From assembly GCF_036370855.1 (NCBI RefSeq), contig NC_088098.1, forward strand, positions 35,653,981-35,717,980: a DNA stretch of 64,000 bases, read 5' to 3'. Both the position numbers and the translations under genes were made by a program. Shown one piece after another: positions 23,836 through 39,600 of the stretch. The stretch is from Dromaius novaehollandiae (lineage: Eukaryota; Chordata; Aves; Casuariiformes; Dromaiidae). Below the pieces are notes generated by a model. The model worked only from the letters and a program-made list of their open reading frames with translations, was not told the DNA's origin and ran no database searches. Every line of letters begins with the position of its first letter. Within the stretch, counting starts at the first letter, position 1.

Positions 23836-26800
23836 CTGTGGGGAAAGCAACAAGGAAAAATAAATACATAGATTAAATACACATTTTAAAACACTGCTAA
23901 CATTCACAGACTTTGAAAGTATAGATAAAAATATTTTTATGCCCCCCTATTACAGTGGATGCTAAAATAATACCACAATACACTTGAATTCTATTACTTG
24001 GTAACTGACAGGCTGAAAAAGAATCTAACTAGAGAGTCACTAAGATACTAGGTAAGTTTAAGAGAATTATGTGCCCAGTTCTTGACAAACTCCAGACTGA
24101 GATCTCCTACTCTTACTTTGGCAATTCTGAAAGCACTGCCCATTTCTCCAACTCTTCTCTACATTTACTCTCCTTCATCAGGAGACTTCAGAAATCATTC
24201 CTCTGCCACTGAACTCTGTCTGGAATAGATTCTGATAATAACATATTCATGAAATCAGCCCACCACTTTAAGCAAGACAGACATCCTCAGAATACTGTGG
24301 ATAAAACATCAGAATCTATGTTGCTGAGAGCACCCTTCTGTGCCAAAAACAGTGTGCCGCAAGTTGTTTAAAAAAAAACATGCGTCTTCTGAAGAAAACA
24401 GGAAGGTTAACACAAAGACAACGACAAACATGTTTTAGAAATGTACTTTAAAGAAGATCTTCCTTTTGAATACAGGAACCATTTCATGTCCAATGGAACT
24501 TTTAAAAATAGGCAGCCTGGAGGCTGATTCTCTGAGAATAAAGCACAATGCTACACTTCTGTAACATCATTACTAAAATGTTGCCACAGCTTTATCAAGA
24601 TGCTCTCTATGGATAATGACTTTATATGCACCAATTCTCCTGCAATGGATAAACAAAACCATACCACTGCTTTCCAAAAGCCCAAAAATCAACAAAGATT
24701 CCATGACTAAATCTTAATGGGATCTCTATTTTGTGAGTGTTGCAATTAACTTTTCACCAACATTTCTAAATCCTTGAAATACAGAGATCCAAAAAGCCCA
24801 TAACAGGCTTACACACAACACATACAACAATATTCCCATGTATGAGAAAACTGCTAACTGCACTTCTGCAAAGAGACATGTGGTTGGAATAACTCCCAGT
24901 TTTGTATGTACACGAACAAATATGGGCATATGAAATATCTTAGCTGTCACACTGTGCCTGTTTCTGAAAGCTCATATACCATCACTCAGCTCATAGCAAA
25001 AAAAAGCAGTTACAGCACTTAATCTGTGTGGCAAGCTTGTGGGAAGCTGCAGAGTACTATAGGATCTTGCATGTTTTAAGTAGATATACAGATGCTTGGC
25101 TGAGCCATCTGCACAACCCACATATTTTCCAGGCAACTGTAATGACTGAAATAGAGAATCGGCCCAAACCTTGGTTAAAACTGAGGAGCAAACAGGCGTG
25201 AAAGAGTGCAGAAAAGACATTTTGGTTGTTCTTGGGTTTATCTATAAATATCCTGCAGTCAGACATAAGCTTGCACTGCCAATACACTAACCCTATAAGA
25301 CAGGTGACTGCGGCTAGCACAGCCCCACACCAAGTTCAACCTCATATGCCATGCTAAAAAATAACATATATTAGCTCAAGCTAATGAGGCTACAGCATCT
25401 CTGCCTGCCTCAGACTACAGAAAGAGTTTATTTGTGTCTGCCCACAAAAGGGCCAAGATGTACTGCTGGGCCATGTGCTGGCTCCTCCCCTGGAGTAACT
25501 TTACCATAAACAGAAAAAAGGGCCAAAATAGCAATTAGAAAAATGGGATGCCAAAAGTATCCCTAGTGCACTTAGCAGAAAAACAGGTGTAAACATTAAA
25601 GCCAGGGAAATCATTTTATGTTAAATATTTAGTGGTGAGGTCTCACAAGCAAGAGATTTATCTTAAAATTTTTGATACATTTTAAGTTGCATCAGAAATT
25701 ACCGCAGATGAAATCTGGGCTGTGATCATTTTGCAGTTTGCTTCTGTTGCAGCTGTCAATACAAAGGCTTAAAAAATGTGCAGGGAGGAAATGATTTCAG
25801 GTATGGATTTGAGCAAGCTATATTTACCATACTGAACCACATTGGTCTGTTTAATTTTCAGCCACTTTTAATGGCTTATTCATATTGGAATATACCTTCA
25901 TATTCATACTTACTGGGATGAACATTTTTGAGTTTCTTTTGATGATATGACGGGGTAGTTACTCATGCAGACACATAAACAAGTAGTACTACAGTAGTCA
26001 GATACCTCCCACTTTAGTGAAAAATAAAAGTTAAAATAAATCTATTTGATATATATATAATATACATTAACACCTTGGGAAGCAATACCTTCATCATTAT
26101 AGTTTCTTTCCTGAAGTGGTAACTGGAAAGATCTCATTTTGGGACTCACAACATTCCCTAAGAAAAAAAAAAGTCAAAGGTACATTTTTGAATCATTTGG
26201 AAATGCACAAAGGATAATAGTTCATTTGAAAAATCTTAAAACGTTACAACATTATTTCCAAAAACATATAACCTTATAAATAACAAACATGCCAAAACCT
26301 CAGTGAAACTCCTGGATTCTGAAATGAGGTTAAACAAACTTACTCCATTGTATTCTTCTCAAGGCATCTGTCTATGGTAGATGCCACAACAGTTACATAG
26401 TGAACTGCACTCCAGATGTAGAGCTAAAGCATAAGCATGTTCTCTGAATTTCACCAGTTCACTTAACCTGACCCCTACTTGTTCCATCATAATATGGAAA
26501 TATTACCTAGCTGTTTATAATATTAGTCTAGCTGTTCCTTGTAATATAAGGACCAAGAGTACTGAGACCTTAAGATCCTGTACAAAGCCTTTCTGGAATG
26601 GAGACTTAAGCACATAAACTTTATTTTGACTAAGGGATGAAGGATTCTTTTATTTATCAGATTTATGGCCCCAATGTATATTAATAACTGTTGTTTAAAA
26701 CTATTTTGAAATGCTCCAGCACAAATTCCTCCTCAACAAAGAACATTCTCAGGGGACAAAAAACTCTAAATGGCTTTTCTGTATTTTCAATACATCTTTT

Positions 26801-29800
26801 ATAGACAGCTTTTTTGTCCCCATATCCCCCAAAATATTTAAGCAGCTTCATTCTCAGAGATCTACAGCTCCTGCAAACTAATACCATACTATAAAGGTCC
26901 CCAGTTACACATCATTGTGGGTAACTCCAGTTGGAAAAGTGTCAGAACATCCAGCTGTAGCTTAAAGAGGAAACATAATTGTTGATGCTACACCAAATTA
27001 TTCTTTTAATGAATAACTGCTATTGAAATTAATAAGGCAAAATTAGACAGCAGACCACTAGAATACAATCATATTAGCAGAATCGGAAACTAAGAGAGTT
27101 GTGCACATTTCCCTTGTAAGACTGAACACACAGTAGAAAAAGCTTTTGTTTATAAACAACACATTCTCTGTAGTCACTAAAGCAGCAAGCACAGCACTCT
27201 TTTGCCCTGAACTTTGCAAGGTAGCCATTCCCACCACCTGGCACTTTTTAAACACAGACAGTTAATACACAAAACCCACCATTATGCTGGAATTCTGGGT
27301 CCTTGAGAGTCCCTTGAATACGACGAGAGGGACTCCAATAAGGTGTAGAGTGGATTTCAGCTGCCTTCAGCATAGGAGGAGAAGAGGAATGCTCTTGATG
27401 TTCTGAAGCAAGAGAAACTCGCTCATCACAAACGCTATTACCAGGCCACTGATCCTGCCTTAAAGGCAAAGGATCCAAAGTTCCCAGCCCAGCGGGTGGA
27501 GAGGTAAGGAGTGAAACAGCTTCCACTTCTACATCGGGCTAAGACACAATAAAGAAAAATAAATAAATAAAAAGGCAGCTCATACACTGCTACAAATATA
27601 TTCACACCAGCCTTCCTGTAGAGATCCTCACATATGCAGCAAACATTGGGTGTGACGCTTTTCAGGAGGGTATTGGAAGAATACGTATTTAAGGCCTCTG
27701 AGACAGCTTTAAGAAAAACTATTTCTAATAAAAAGTTTTTAACATGATTAAAAGTAATCTAGTCAGGTCAAACTGAAAGCTCATTTTCCCACAGCAAAAA
27801 ATGGTGAACTTAGATTTAAAATCAAAACAACCAACTTTTCATTTAATTGTCTCTGCATCTGTTACAGATCTTACTACAGATGATATATATGCAGTGAAAT
27901 TATAGCTCTCTTTACAGAACATAGACTAAACACAACTTCAGAACAACGACATGATTTTAAGATGAAGATTACTAAACACCCCCTAAATGTTTCTTTTTCC
28001 TTTTGGTAATTATGTAAAGTTAAAAGTAAAATGAAGAACAAAAGTAAAAGAAAGGATGAATGAAACTATAATGGCACATTTACGCACCTAGCACATGGGT
28101 ACCCAGGCTATCTTTATTAAACTCCTTTCAACTGATGGAACCTGAAGCTGTGCTCCATGTCAAGAACAAGCTAAAGTAACATTGGGGGGGAATCAACAGC
28201 TCCCAATGGCAGCTTTTTTTGCTGGACCCTGTGCAGTTAGCAGAAAAAGCCAACATGGAGCTCATCCAATCTCACTCCAACAGTCTCACTTCTTTGCTTG
28301 ATTAAAAAAATAAATGAAACACTTGGACATCAGCATTTGTCAATCACGGATATTGAAAATTTTAGAACAGTAAATGACAACTCAAAAAAGTTATTAGAAA
28401 AATTACCCAAAATGACTTAAAAAGCACATTCCTAAAATACATGATGGTAAGCCCCTTTTCTGGCTCACCCGGCAGGATCTTCTTTTTGAAGCTTCTCTTG
28501 CACCTTGCTTAGGTGCAGTAGGGTCTGTTCCTAAAGCTCTTGTTCTCTGCTGTGGAGATGAAGACTTGGACTTAGGAGGAGACACTAAAACCGCACCTCC
28601 TAAAGATGAAAAAATGCTTTATTATATTTTTTAAAAAGTAAATTAATTCAAACATGTATTTTTAGTTCTTGAAGTACTGCTTTGCATTTTAAAAAGTCTT
28701 TTTACCAACAGTCGGAGTGGTGAGATCATGATGAGTCCTCTGAGCTCCACCAAGTGCTCTCAGCTTTGGAGTAGGAAGCCTGCCACCTGTCCTCGAGGAT
28801 ACAGAAGAAGAATCTGATGTAGCCACAGAGGAATTCAATACCAAGGCATTCTTGCTGCAAAAATGAGAAATGTTTACAGGATTAGCTAATTACTTCGGAG
28901 TCCTGCTTTCAAGATTTTGGTTTCTAATACACTCCTACGAAGCCTAAGGCAATCAGAGAAGGCCATAAAACACCAACAGCCTGCAGCTAAAGCATCTGCC
29001 TGCAATGGAGAGTTCTGGATTCCAGTCCCTGTCCCCCAGTTCTTGTAATTTTTATATTGAAACATTAACTGGATAAAATACACAGTCTCAGGTTACAAAC
29101 TCAGACTCACTCTGGGCCAGTAAACCTTGACTGCTTTGCTGCACAGTGGCACACACTCAACAAGAGGGCTGGAAAGAGTCCTCACCCAGAGTGACTTTGA
29201 ACCTGGTTGCTGATAGACACCTCTGAGGTGGGAATGTAGGTTTGACTCTTTTCAGTCAATGTGGTGGAACTGAAACCAAGTATCCCACATTTAGACAACC
29301 GCTCTAGCCCCCAGGTTGCTATATAAATCAGCACCACCACTTCTGTCTCCTTCCTCCAGATGGGTTTCAAAAGGAGGTGGCAGCATGCCCACACTGTGCA
29401 AAGAACCCGATCCGATCGGTGCACACCAGACACGCTCTGAGCACACCTAGGCAAAGAATGCATCATCTCTAGATCTCAAAAGGCCTCAATAGCAGGCAGG
29501 TCCTGAACTGCTCCGCACAGCCAAGCCCAGAGCAGATCTGGTCACACATACAACCACATTTTTAGATGGCAGAAAAACTACAATGACCATCAGAGACAGG
29601 TATATGAACTAGACCATCTCTGGGATTATGCAGAAGCTAAACGTGAATTTCAGGATGACGGTTTTGAATGCTGAAGCCCACACTTCATCTCTTTTTGCAT
29701 CTAGCTCTCAACCTTTCTTTGTCTGGGTTTCACATACAGGATATTGTCCCTAAATGAGACGGTTACAATTCCTTACCTTAGATGGATGTTGCAACACCAA

Positions 29801-30585
29801 AGATAAAACACCGAAAGGAATGCAAAATGATTAGACACTCAGAAATGAGGGTCAAAGTTATTCAGCTTTTTATAAATATTTATTTATTTTTATATATATA
29901 ATTTTTTTATATAGGGGGGTGTGTGTGTGTCTGTGTAAATACATACACTCATAACTTCCAAAATATTTGCAAAACTTGCACAGTAAAAAGCTCAGGTTTG
30001 TAACTAGATAAAATATGGATCTTTCAATTACCCTATACAGTACTACGTAATACACTATGCACATACTGAATTGAACTCTTACTACTTCTAAATACTCCTC
30101 CGCATTTTTTTCTACCTGAGCTCAGTTACAAAAGCACTGGTGATTACTGGATGCTAGTTATTTTTTTCCAGCAAGTCCTTTATATTTGCCTACGAGTTTG
30201 CTAGGGAAAAACAGACACTTAAATACAAGATCACAATGTATTCTATCCTTTCAATCCTATCAATCCTACACTGACAGCTTGAAGTAAATTGTGAACTTTA
30301 ATTTTCAACATACTTGGCTGCCGTGTAATCAGTCTGTTCCAAGACTGTTGCAGAACACTGTAAATTTTATTTTTTTTTAAACAATCATAAGAACTCTTTA
30401 TACTTTTATACAAATTACAGATTCTGTCTTGCAAGCTAAAAATCCAGCGTTCTTAAAAATGGATCCAACTCCATCAACCAACTCAATATCATGAAATTTT
30501 TCATTCCTTATTCTGCTACTGAGAATAAAACTAGTGTCACGTCAAAATTACCCCAGTCAAGTAAGTGCACTCATAAAGAAAGCTG

Positions 30586-30628
<43 letters not shown>

Positions 30629-33600
30629 ATGCTCTAAATTGTTGAGATGTTACAGGAAAAAAATTAGATATGCCACAAAAATGCTGTTTTACCCTTCAGT
30701 TTTTTTATCCTTGGTGGCATCCTTATCATCTAACTCCCGAGCCATGACTGCAACCTGCTCGTTTTCTTTTTCTTCATCTTCTGTTGATGGCTGATTGTCC
30801 CTTTCTTCAGTACCTTCTTGTTCACCCCAAACTAAACGCCTCTTGACTGGAACAGTTGAGACATCTGACAGGCCTTTCTTCTCAGTGCTGTCCTGGTGCA
30901 ACTCTTCTCTTGGGTCAGGTTGGAGTAGCGCTTTGGGGCTTGGTGAAGTCTCTTTTTCAGAAACTCTAGGTAACAGAAAGAAAGCAGTGTTTGACACCAC
31001 TGATTTGAAGGATATACATGTGTCAAAGTAGAGCACATTCATCCAATTCAGTCCTTTGCCAAAAGGATAGCTCGGATATTAAAAAGCGGAGTAGTAAATG
31101 CGAGGTACGATTAAATTTCTATTGAAGTTTTAACTGACATTTAAGCACAATCCATTGTCAAGCCAGATTCCATGAAAAAATCCCTTTGGATCACTATTCC
31201 TACAAATGAAATGTAAAGTTAGGACTCCGTTTCCTATTTAAATGACAATTTGGATTATTAGAAGTGCTCAAAAGATAAGTCGTCCCATGCACAGGACTGC
31301 ATGTGTCTGATGGTACAACATTTTGACAGCCAAGTAGCTTAGAAGACTGCCCTTTAGGCACTAACTTTTGAAAATCTTAACCTCTCAACTGCTCACAGAA
31401 ACCAGTCATTTACATGAAAGTTATCCCAGTGCACATAAATGAAATCAAAAAAGCAAACCAGCAAACCAAAATGTTTACATTGTACTTGACATCAGATACT
31501 ATAGTGTAATAAATAATCTTTCAAGTGTCATCTCCCTAACCATTATTACAGCCACAGCCATGCAAATGGACAGATCTTTCCTCCCCACACAAGACAAGTA
31601 GTGTACATAGAGCAGTGTAAGTGGACTGTAAACAGAGGCAGCCAAGGCATTGCTTTTAAACATCAGATCTCAGAGGAGGAGACAATTTTTTTTCCCCTCT
31701 CTTGCGCAACAGATGTCCATACATTTCACTAAAATACTATCTTTGATTTTTCCTAACAGAAGTAAAAGTTTCAGTATCTATCAATTCTCATAGCCTTCAA
31801 AGAAAGGAGAAAATGCCTGCACACCATTCCAGTTCCTAAATCTTCATCTCAGGTGTAGGCAGAGTCTAAGACTCAACCACAACATTACTAACTAATCCTG
31901 ACAAGAACACTGATAACATTTGAGTAGACAAAATATACTTCATGGCATTCCAGTGGAAAAAGAAGCTTACTCCCATCTGACTCAGTGATAAATCCCCACA
32001 GTTTTGATGAAACCAAGATTTCCACACTAAAAATACAGTTGTGTAAAATTATGAAGGTGTAATACTTCTATTCTTTCAGAAGACTTGACCACATCTGGTT
32101 TTCAATTTGAACACGTATCACCTCATACATCACATATCAGCTAACATAGTAAAAAGGCATATGCCTGCATACTTTCTAGTCCAAAAAACACTAAAGATCT
32201 CACAGCTAGGCTAAGCCCACGATCAGCATTTTGTTCAGTTTCAAAGCCACAAAATAACATGCAGGAATGGCTACCTTACCTGGCAAGATCTAGTGCTCTG
32301 ATGTTGTTGCTGATGCCTTCTTCTGAACTGGAACTTGAAGACACATCCCAGAGACTGTTATTATCAGACAGAATCTGATTGAGATGGTATCGTGAGAAGT
32401 GCGTTCCCTCTATTCGTTGCCTGTACGCCTTTGCTCTGGCTCGAAGTTCTTTCACCTGCACATCAAGGTTTCTTAAGTTTCTGCATGTCTCTCTCAAATT
32501 CACTAACATGATATTATGAAGTATTTGCACTAGCTAATGGCAGTTAAAGGAGAAGGGCAAGTTATATATAATACAGGGCCACCCACAGCACAAATATTGC
32601 ATGCTGCAGTAAATGTAACAAAAGGAGAGCAAAAATAACAAAAGTTCAGATTTAGTAAGCATGTTTGAGCTATCAAGCCAAAGCAAAATTGCCGATTACT
32701 TATTCAACCAGCACAAAAAGCAGCAATGATGAGTAGGTTGAGTGCTGGATTCTAGTTCTTTATCAGTGTTCAGACACAGCACAGTGCTCCAAACATTAAA
32801 ACGAGAACTTAGATGCAACCAACCTCCATATACCACATGGAATTTAGGGTGTTTTGAGATGCCTAAGGAGAGGAATACAGAATTATTTTAAATTTCTTTA
32901 TTTTTCTCTCAATGCTGTATGTTAATATCACCACTGTAACTTCATTTCAATCTTTCATTCATTTCAATCATTTCAATAATTAATTAATTACCAAAAACTT
33001 ATCAACATAGCTCTATGCTGCCTCCCAGAGATTCAGTAAAAAGCTGTAAAACAAACACCTCAACACTTGTACTTCACCAGTTTTGGAATCAATTTAGAAT
33101 TAGATGTTTAGAGGAAATGAATTTAGATTTCTAAGCCTTACAGTCAAAAACACATTCACCACATACCAATTTACAACCTATGCGCATGTGTAATACTGAG
33201 TTTGTATGCTGTGAACACTGCAACTGTCTCTTGCTATACAAATCTTAGTTCAGTGAGGATTTGATGATTACATGAGATCTCTTGGTGTTCTGTATTTAAG
33301 TCACAATGTCTAAATCATTCCTTCCTTCATCACTGTATGAATGAGATATAAAAAAACCAATGAAGTCAGTTTTAGCCTTAAAAAATAAAAGCGGCAACCC
33401 CTCTCTTTAGACATTACACTACTAATTTTATACTATCACTTCTATTCCTGAAATTATCTCCACACTCAGTCTTGTGTCCTTCACCCAAACACAATGAAAG
33501 CATAAGAAGAAAAAGCAACAAAAAGCTTTACTTTTCTTTTTAAGTGATTAAAAATAACTTTGTGATATTGTTGTATGAATCCTGGGTCACTAAAAAAAGG

Positions 33601-36600
33601 TTCACAGGAAATAAGCATTTTATCAAAGAGCAGGAAAGTAATACTGTCACTTCCTTTAGCACATTTTTATAACTTGTTTTATTTATTCTTCTTTCATGAC
33701 TGACTTAGCATAGTTCTTCCTGCAAGGAACATGGGCCAAATTCTGCTAATCCCACTAAAAGCAACTGAGTGCAACAGATAGAAATCTACTTATATCACAT
33801 CAGCTAATATCCCAGAATTTGACCCATTATACCCATTAAGCTTCCAAAGAATATCCCATTAAAAATATATACTTCTCATTTTAAGCGTACAGTTTAAAGT
33901 CTGAAATGTAACTGATTTACAGGACTATTCACTTTAAGCAGAAGAATGAAAAATTAATTATGATAGCCACAACAGAAGGAATATAAATCCAGTGCAACAG
34001 GACACTGCAGGGGGAGGAAGAATACTATGTCTCCAGTGAATTGAGAAGAAGTACAAAGGACAACCAGCCTCCTTCAGTGACTCAGCAGGCAGCATTATCT
34101 CAGCAGGACACAGACCCCAGAGAGTCCTACTGTGATTATGAATTGCCTGCATTAATTTTTCAAAAGCATAATTCAAAGAGACTTTTTTATCCTACTGCTG
34201 AAAAGCGACCCTTAATAATACATTGCAGAGTACAGAAGTAATCGCTATGGCTAAGGTTATACTAGGTTTCTATCACAATCTTTGCCTGTTTGGACTCGGA
34301 ACTTCAGAAAGTATGTTTTGGGCCCAAAATTATCTACGTGCGGTCTTAGCTAAGCAGGAAATCAGACTGGATCAGTCAGAGCTTATCATCTCATCACTTA
34401 TGCTAAGCAAGAGAGGTTCCATAGGCATCTTCAGCAGAGGGGAGTCTCAAAGAGCAGAGGCAGTGGCTGTATACATCTTCGCAGAACATTTCTTTTCACA
34501 CTAACGCATTAGTACAGGAACAGGTTTAAAAAAGAAATGGACTGGTAGGAAACCTTTAGAGCAGCCTATATTTTACATAGCCAAAGTACTTTTGCTGCTT
34601 TACAATAAAGCCGATTAGCTTGACAGTTTTTCAAGTAATGAACTCTTTCACTAATGTGCAGTAATATATTTCTCAAACAAATTTTCTCTCTCATGTTTCA
34701 ATCGTGTCTGAAATACTTTATTCAGTCCTACTCTTTTAGCCACACTGGATCCCATCCTGCAGCCCTTACCTCAGACAAGAACATCAGTGAAATTGAAAAA
34801 GAGGGAGGAGAGGGGGGGGAGGGAGAAGAAGAAGAAAGGCCTGGCTAAGAATCATGCCCACTGGGATATTTTATTCTTGCATTAACAGAGTTTTTAAGAA
34901 TTAATCTTGGTTTTCTTCCAGCGTTTCCTGAAGACTGGAAAATTCCCAACTTTAAGGTTACTTTTTGCTTTTACTACACCCACATGAAACTTCCTTTTAA
35001 GAAGGAATCCTCAACAACTTATATAGAAATATTAACAAGACAATAGCAACAAAAAACCCTCTGTGAAGGGAAAAAATCACAAAAAATAACATATTTATGT
35101 GACCTAAATATTGCTGTTTCTCTACTAGCAGAACTATGCTATGCTCACAGGCTAAGCGCGATTTGAAGTCTAACCGAGAGGAGAAATTTAGATAATTCTA
35201 ACTATAAAAGACTTCTATACGAAGTCATACTAGGATCTAACGTATGTATGTATACATGAACATGTATATATAATATAAGCACATTTGTAATCAATAAAAC
35301 AGTGTCTTTACTATTATCATTTTAAATTGAATTTGTCTCTTTCAGGTACGCAGCACAATTCCTTCACTTCAAAGGCCCTAAAAAAATCCCAATATTTTTT
35401 TTCCTCTGAGTTCTTCATGTCTAGTCCCAAGCGACTTCTTTCTAGTTTCCTCCTCAATTCCCTTGTCAGCAAGAAAATCCCCATGGAAAAGTCAGACACA
35501 GCCAAAACACATATCTACAGCGTAGGAATTTGCTGGTTTCCTGCACACGCTAATTAAATGCCACATATATTTATTTCCTACACCTCTCAAGCACATCCCA
35601 AAAAGGATCCTGCCTGGTAAAGCAGAACACTAGACCTTCACTTGCGTTTCCTCATGCTTTCCCTACATTGAACTGCAGTGACTCCTCCCAGCTAGATGTG
35701 TAGCAAACAACATATATTCCCAGGCAATAACCCTTTCCTTATGCTTGGCTATCAGTCAGTCACTCTTGAAGCTGAAACACTGCTCTGCACTGCCCACTCA
35801 GGTTTTGAATGTTACTGACACAACATCCAGGCCCCATACAAAGACCTTACAAGCTAGAAAAATGCTGTGATATTCTATAGAAACACTCACAATCAGGCTG
35901 CGTGCAGTAACTTAGATTATTCTATAGCCTTAGTGATGGTAAAACTGCATATATGCACACATCACTATATATCAAAAATAAAAATATTGTTTTAGTCCTC
36001 TAACATCCTCACAGACCTATTTTCACCGAATGGGTTATCTGATGAATAAAAATGAAAAATCTTATTATGAAACATCCCAAACTATGATATACTTGAACTA
36101 AGAGGCCTGTTTCTCATTCAGTTTCTTTCATATATATTCAATATATATTTCTTTCTGCCCAAAATAAAAAATGACTTGCTATATCAAGTTCAGTGAGAAA
36201 ACAGAAAACCGAATGCTACCATACTATTCCTGTCTTTTCCAGGCAATGTTATTTGCAAAAGCTCAGAGCCCAACACCCTACAGCAGTCCACTCCAGCTCT
36301 ACCCTCCACATCAACTTGGTCCTGAAAGACGGAGCAACTCACATTTGCCAGGTGTTTGCAACATATTTAGCAGCACACCCTGTCTCATGAAGACTCTCTC
36401 TATCAGCTGAGAGAAGCCGAAGTGTCTCGGTGAAATCTGCCAGTTACAGAACTAGCTCTAGGAGTTTGTTAGCAAACTATTAAAGAGTTTTATTTTCTTG
36501 ACTAATTCAGAAAACCATACTCAATAATCCTGCTAAAAAGTTCTATGCTCCTCAGGCCATTCAGCATTTTCAGAGTTGTGTCAAATGAGTTCCCGTAGAG

Positions 36601-39600
36601 TATGATACTGAATTAGAGCTAGCAGTTGCTGAATAAACTGCAACAAAATACTTAGATCAGCTGAAGCTTAGCAGAGAAATTCTGAATTTTGTGTTATGTA
36701 TGTCAGAATTCAATTGACTGCTTTGAGTGGATTTGACCGATGAAGTTTGGCTGACAAACTGAGTCTGACTGACAAGCTGACATAGACTGATACCTTCCCT
36801 TGGAACCTTCCACCATCCAATCTACATTTTGAAAGCTTTTGCTTGTTAAAAGATGAGCTGATCATCAACACCGGGATCATCTGGTCCAAGAGACTCTGTT
36901 CTAGATGATTCTGAATTGTGAGGGAAACAAAGTTCCTCCCTCAGTTTCTATGCCACATTAATTAATACATTCCTTAAAGCACACCGTCTCTCCTGCTTTC
37001 TTACAAGTTATACTGCCTTGTCTCAGCTTAACGTCCTTTTTAAACTCGCCTTCTGCAGCTTGAGTCATTAGCATTACAATCTCAAAGTGTATTTTATAAG
37101 CACCACAATTTTAAGGGTTTTTTGCATATAAAAATCATTATACAAAGCATGCCCACGCATTAAATTTTTTAAGAATACTCACCTGATTGGGAACATTATT
37201 CCTGATACGAGACCAAGCTCCATCTTTGTACAAATACTGAGCTGGAGACAAAAATTTTGATCTATATTCAGTGTTCATCTTCCTAAGACATCACAAAAAG
37301 GGGGGGAGGGAAACAGAAAGAGTAAAGCTGGAAAGAGTAATATCTAGAACACTCTTAAAGAGCATTTTTAAAGTTATAGCAACAATCATAACTGTTCTTG
37401 CATCTAAATTCCAAGGCTGAGACGTGAAAAACACATGCTCATCCCTACCAATATAACTCAAAAAGCTGTGAAAAGCTCATTCACAGCTCGTTACCTGTGT
37501 TGGCTTCTCCTCATAGCTCTTCTGCCAGAAGCTTTGGCCCTCACAGCTACATCGCAATGTAACATGCACATAAACCTCCATTACTTAAATGCAAAGTGGA
37601 GCGTCTTAGTTGCTGATGAAGGTGCATTTAAGCAAATATATTTGGTTTTGTATTAACGCAACCAAGCCACAAAGTTGGACATAGAACTATGAGCTCCACC
37701 GTAAAGGCAGTACAGTCTGACATACAGCTGGGAAGGACTGCTGGGGGCAGTAACATCTAAAACTACCAGAACAATGTTTAGTATAACTCATCTAGCTATT
37801 TCTTCCTGGTTTTGATCTTCAAAAGCACTCAGTACTCTGGAAGATGGATTCATTTTCCCTTCTGCCACACACACACATACGCAGAGAAATTAACATGATC
37901 TAACCTAAAACAGGCAATACACGCAATACACAATATTACAAGTCAGAACTCTTCCTTAAGCACTGACTTGTGGATTTATCAACTTAAATCCAGACAAGAT
38001 TTTGTTTTTAATCTTGCTTCAGAACTAACTTTATTTTCATATATTCAACATAAGTTGAAAAAGTCCTCTTTTTCACTTTTTCAGTCCTTCTTCTGAAACA
38101 GACCATAAAGCCTAAAGTCAGAGAATAAAACGTACTTTGTAGAAAGAAAAGTATCAAGGAAAGAAAATCTCTATATTCAGAACTTTTTTTCTTTTCTTGT
38201 GTCCTTTCATTTGAAACCCTGAGAGAATTCTTTAAGTTTTGCTTGCAAACTGATAAATTAGCTCAAAAACTATGCATCAGTCCCACTCATTCTGTCGCAA
38301 AAATGCAGTGTAATGCAAATTGTATGCAAAGTGCAACTCCTGTCTCTGCATACTGAGAATTTGCACATATTCACAATTATTTGCGCTGAAAACTTTTTGA
38401 CTTGTGTTGCCACACTGAAGGTGTAACAGGCAGAAATCTCTGTCCTTAAAGAGAAGTCATAACAAACAATTGAAAATTTTTCCCCCAACTCACTGCAAAA
38501 TTAAGTCCTATCTACTGTGTCTAGAAACTATGAAAACTAGAGTCAGAGGCTTTAATTACACTATACCCATTCACTTTCTCATAAAGCAATTTTATTTTAT
38601 AGTATTTTGGTGTGTTTGGGTGTTTATTTTTTACTACCTCCCAATATCCAAAGGTAATCAGATGTGGGTTAAGTCTCCTCTCCTGTCTTTAATCTAATAC
38701 CTTAATATTGCCAGAAAACCATGTGAATGAAAGTAACTACTGGGAGATGCATGAAGCATGAAGATACCACAGGTGGATTAGATTTATGTATTTTTAACTT
38801 AAACAAATTCAGGGCTTTTACATCTCTGACATATCTCAGATGTGTAAAAAATAGAAACATAAGCTCAACCTCTGCAGTGTACGAATGTGGCAGAAGTAAA
38901 AGAAATTTGGATGCCCCTTAGTAGCAGTCTGATTTCATTTTACTTCCATGCTTGTCAGATTACCCTAGATGAGACAGACTTATTTATTTCCCTTTACCTT
39001 TTGTGTTTACCGTTGTTACTCTACGGGACAGAAGGTGGTACGGACTAGAAAGAAAACAGACATCAACCAAGTACTATTTTCATAATTTTGAGATGTGTGC
39101 AGCAAGCAGGAGAGCAGTTTGAAAGGTGACTACAACTTCCAAAGCACTCACTAAAAGTTCAATAGCAGCACTGCATTATTTAAATTTCATTTGTGTTAAT
39201 TTTATTAACGGTAATAATATTGCATTAAGAGGTTCAGCTGAGGCAAGCTTCCACTTCACAGCCCAGAGAAGGGAACAGAAATTAACACCAGGTTTAGATG
39301 TACCCACAAGTAGCTCAATCCCAACACGGATGCAGACATCTCTGCAAGCAGGCAGACGCTACATGTGCCCTGTGACTGTAGCATCCATCACATGGTTAAA
39401 GGTGGTCTTCCACCATTCTAAATATCAGGGTGCTACACACCTATTCACTAGGCTATGTTTTCCTGTATTATACATACCCACGACTTGTATGTAAAGAGAG
39501 GGGTTTTTGACTGATATGTTGCTTATTTTTTTGTTTAAGATGTTTCTGCTCTGATTTTTTCCCTTGTTTTGATGCATCTTCTGTTGGCTTTTGAAACGGT

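Noticed and set aside
34223-34504. Plus-strand open frame of 93 codons inside an MDM1 intron
   Set aside because: It is antisense within an intron, has no recognisable domain and shows no splice sites or CpG context.
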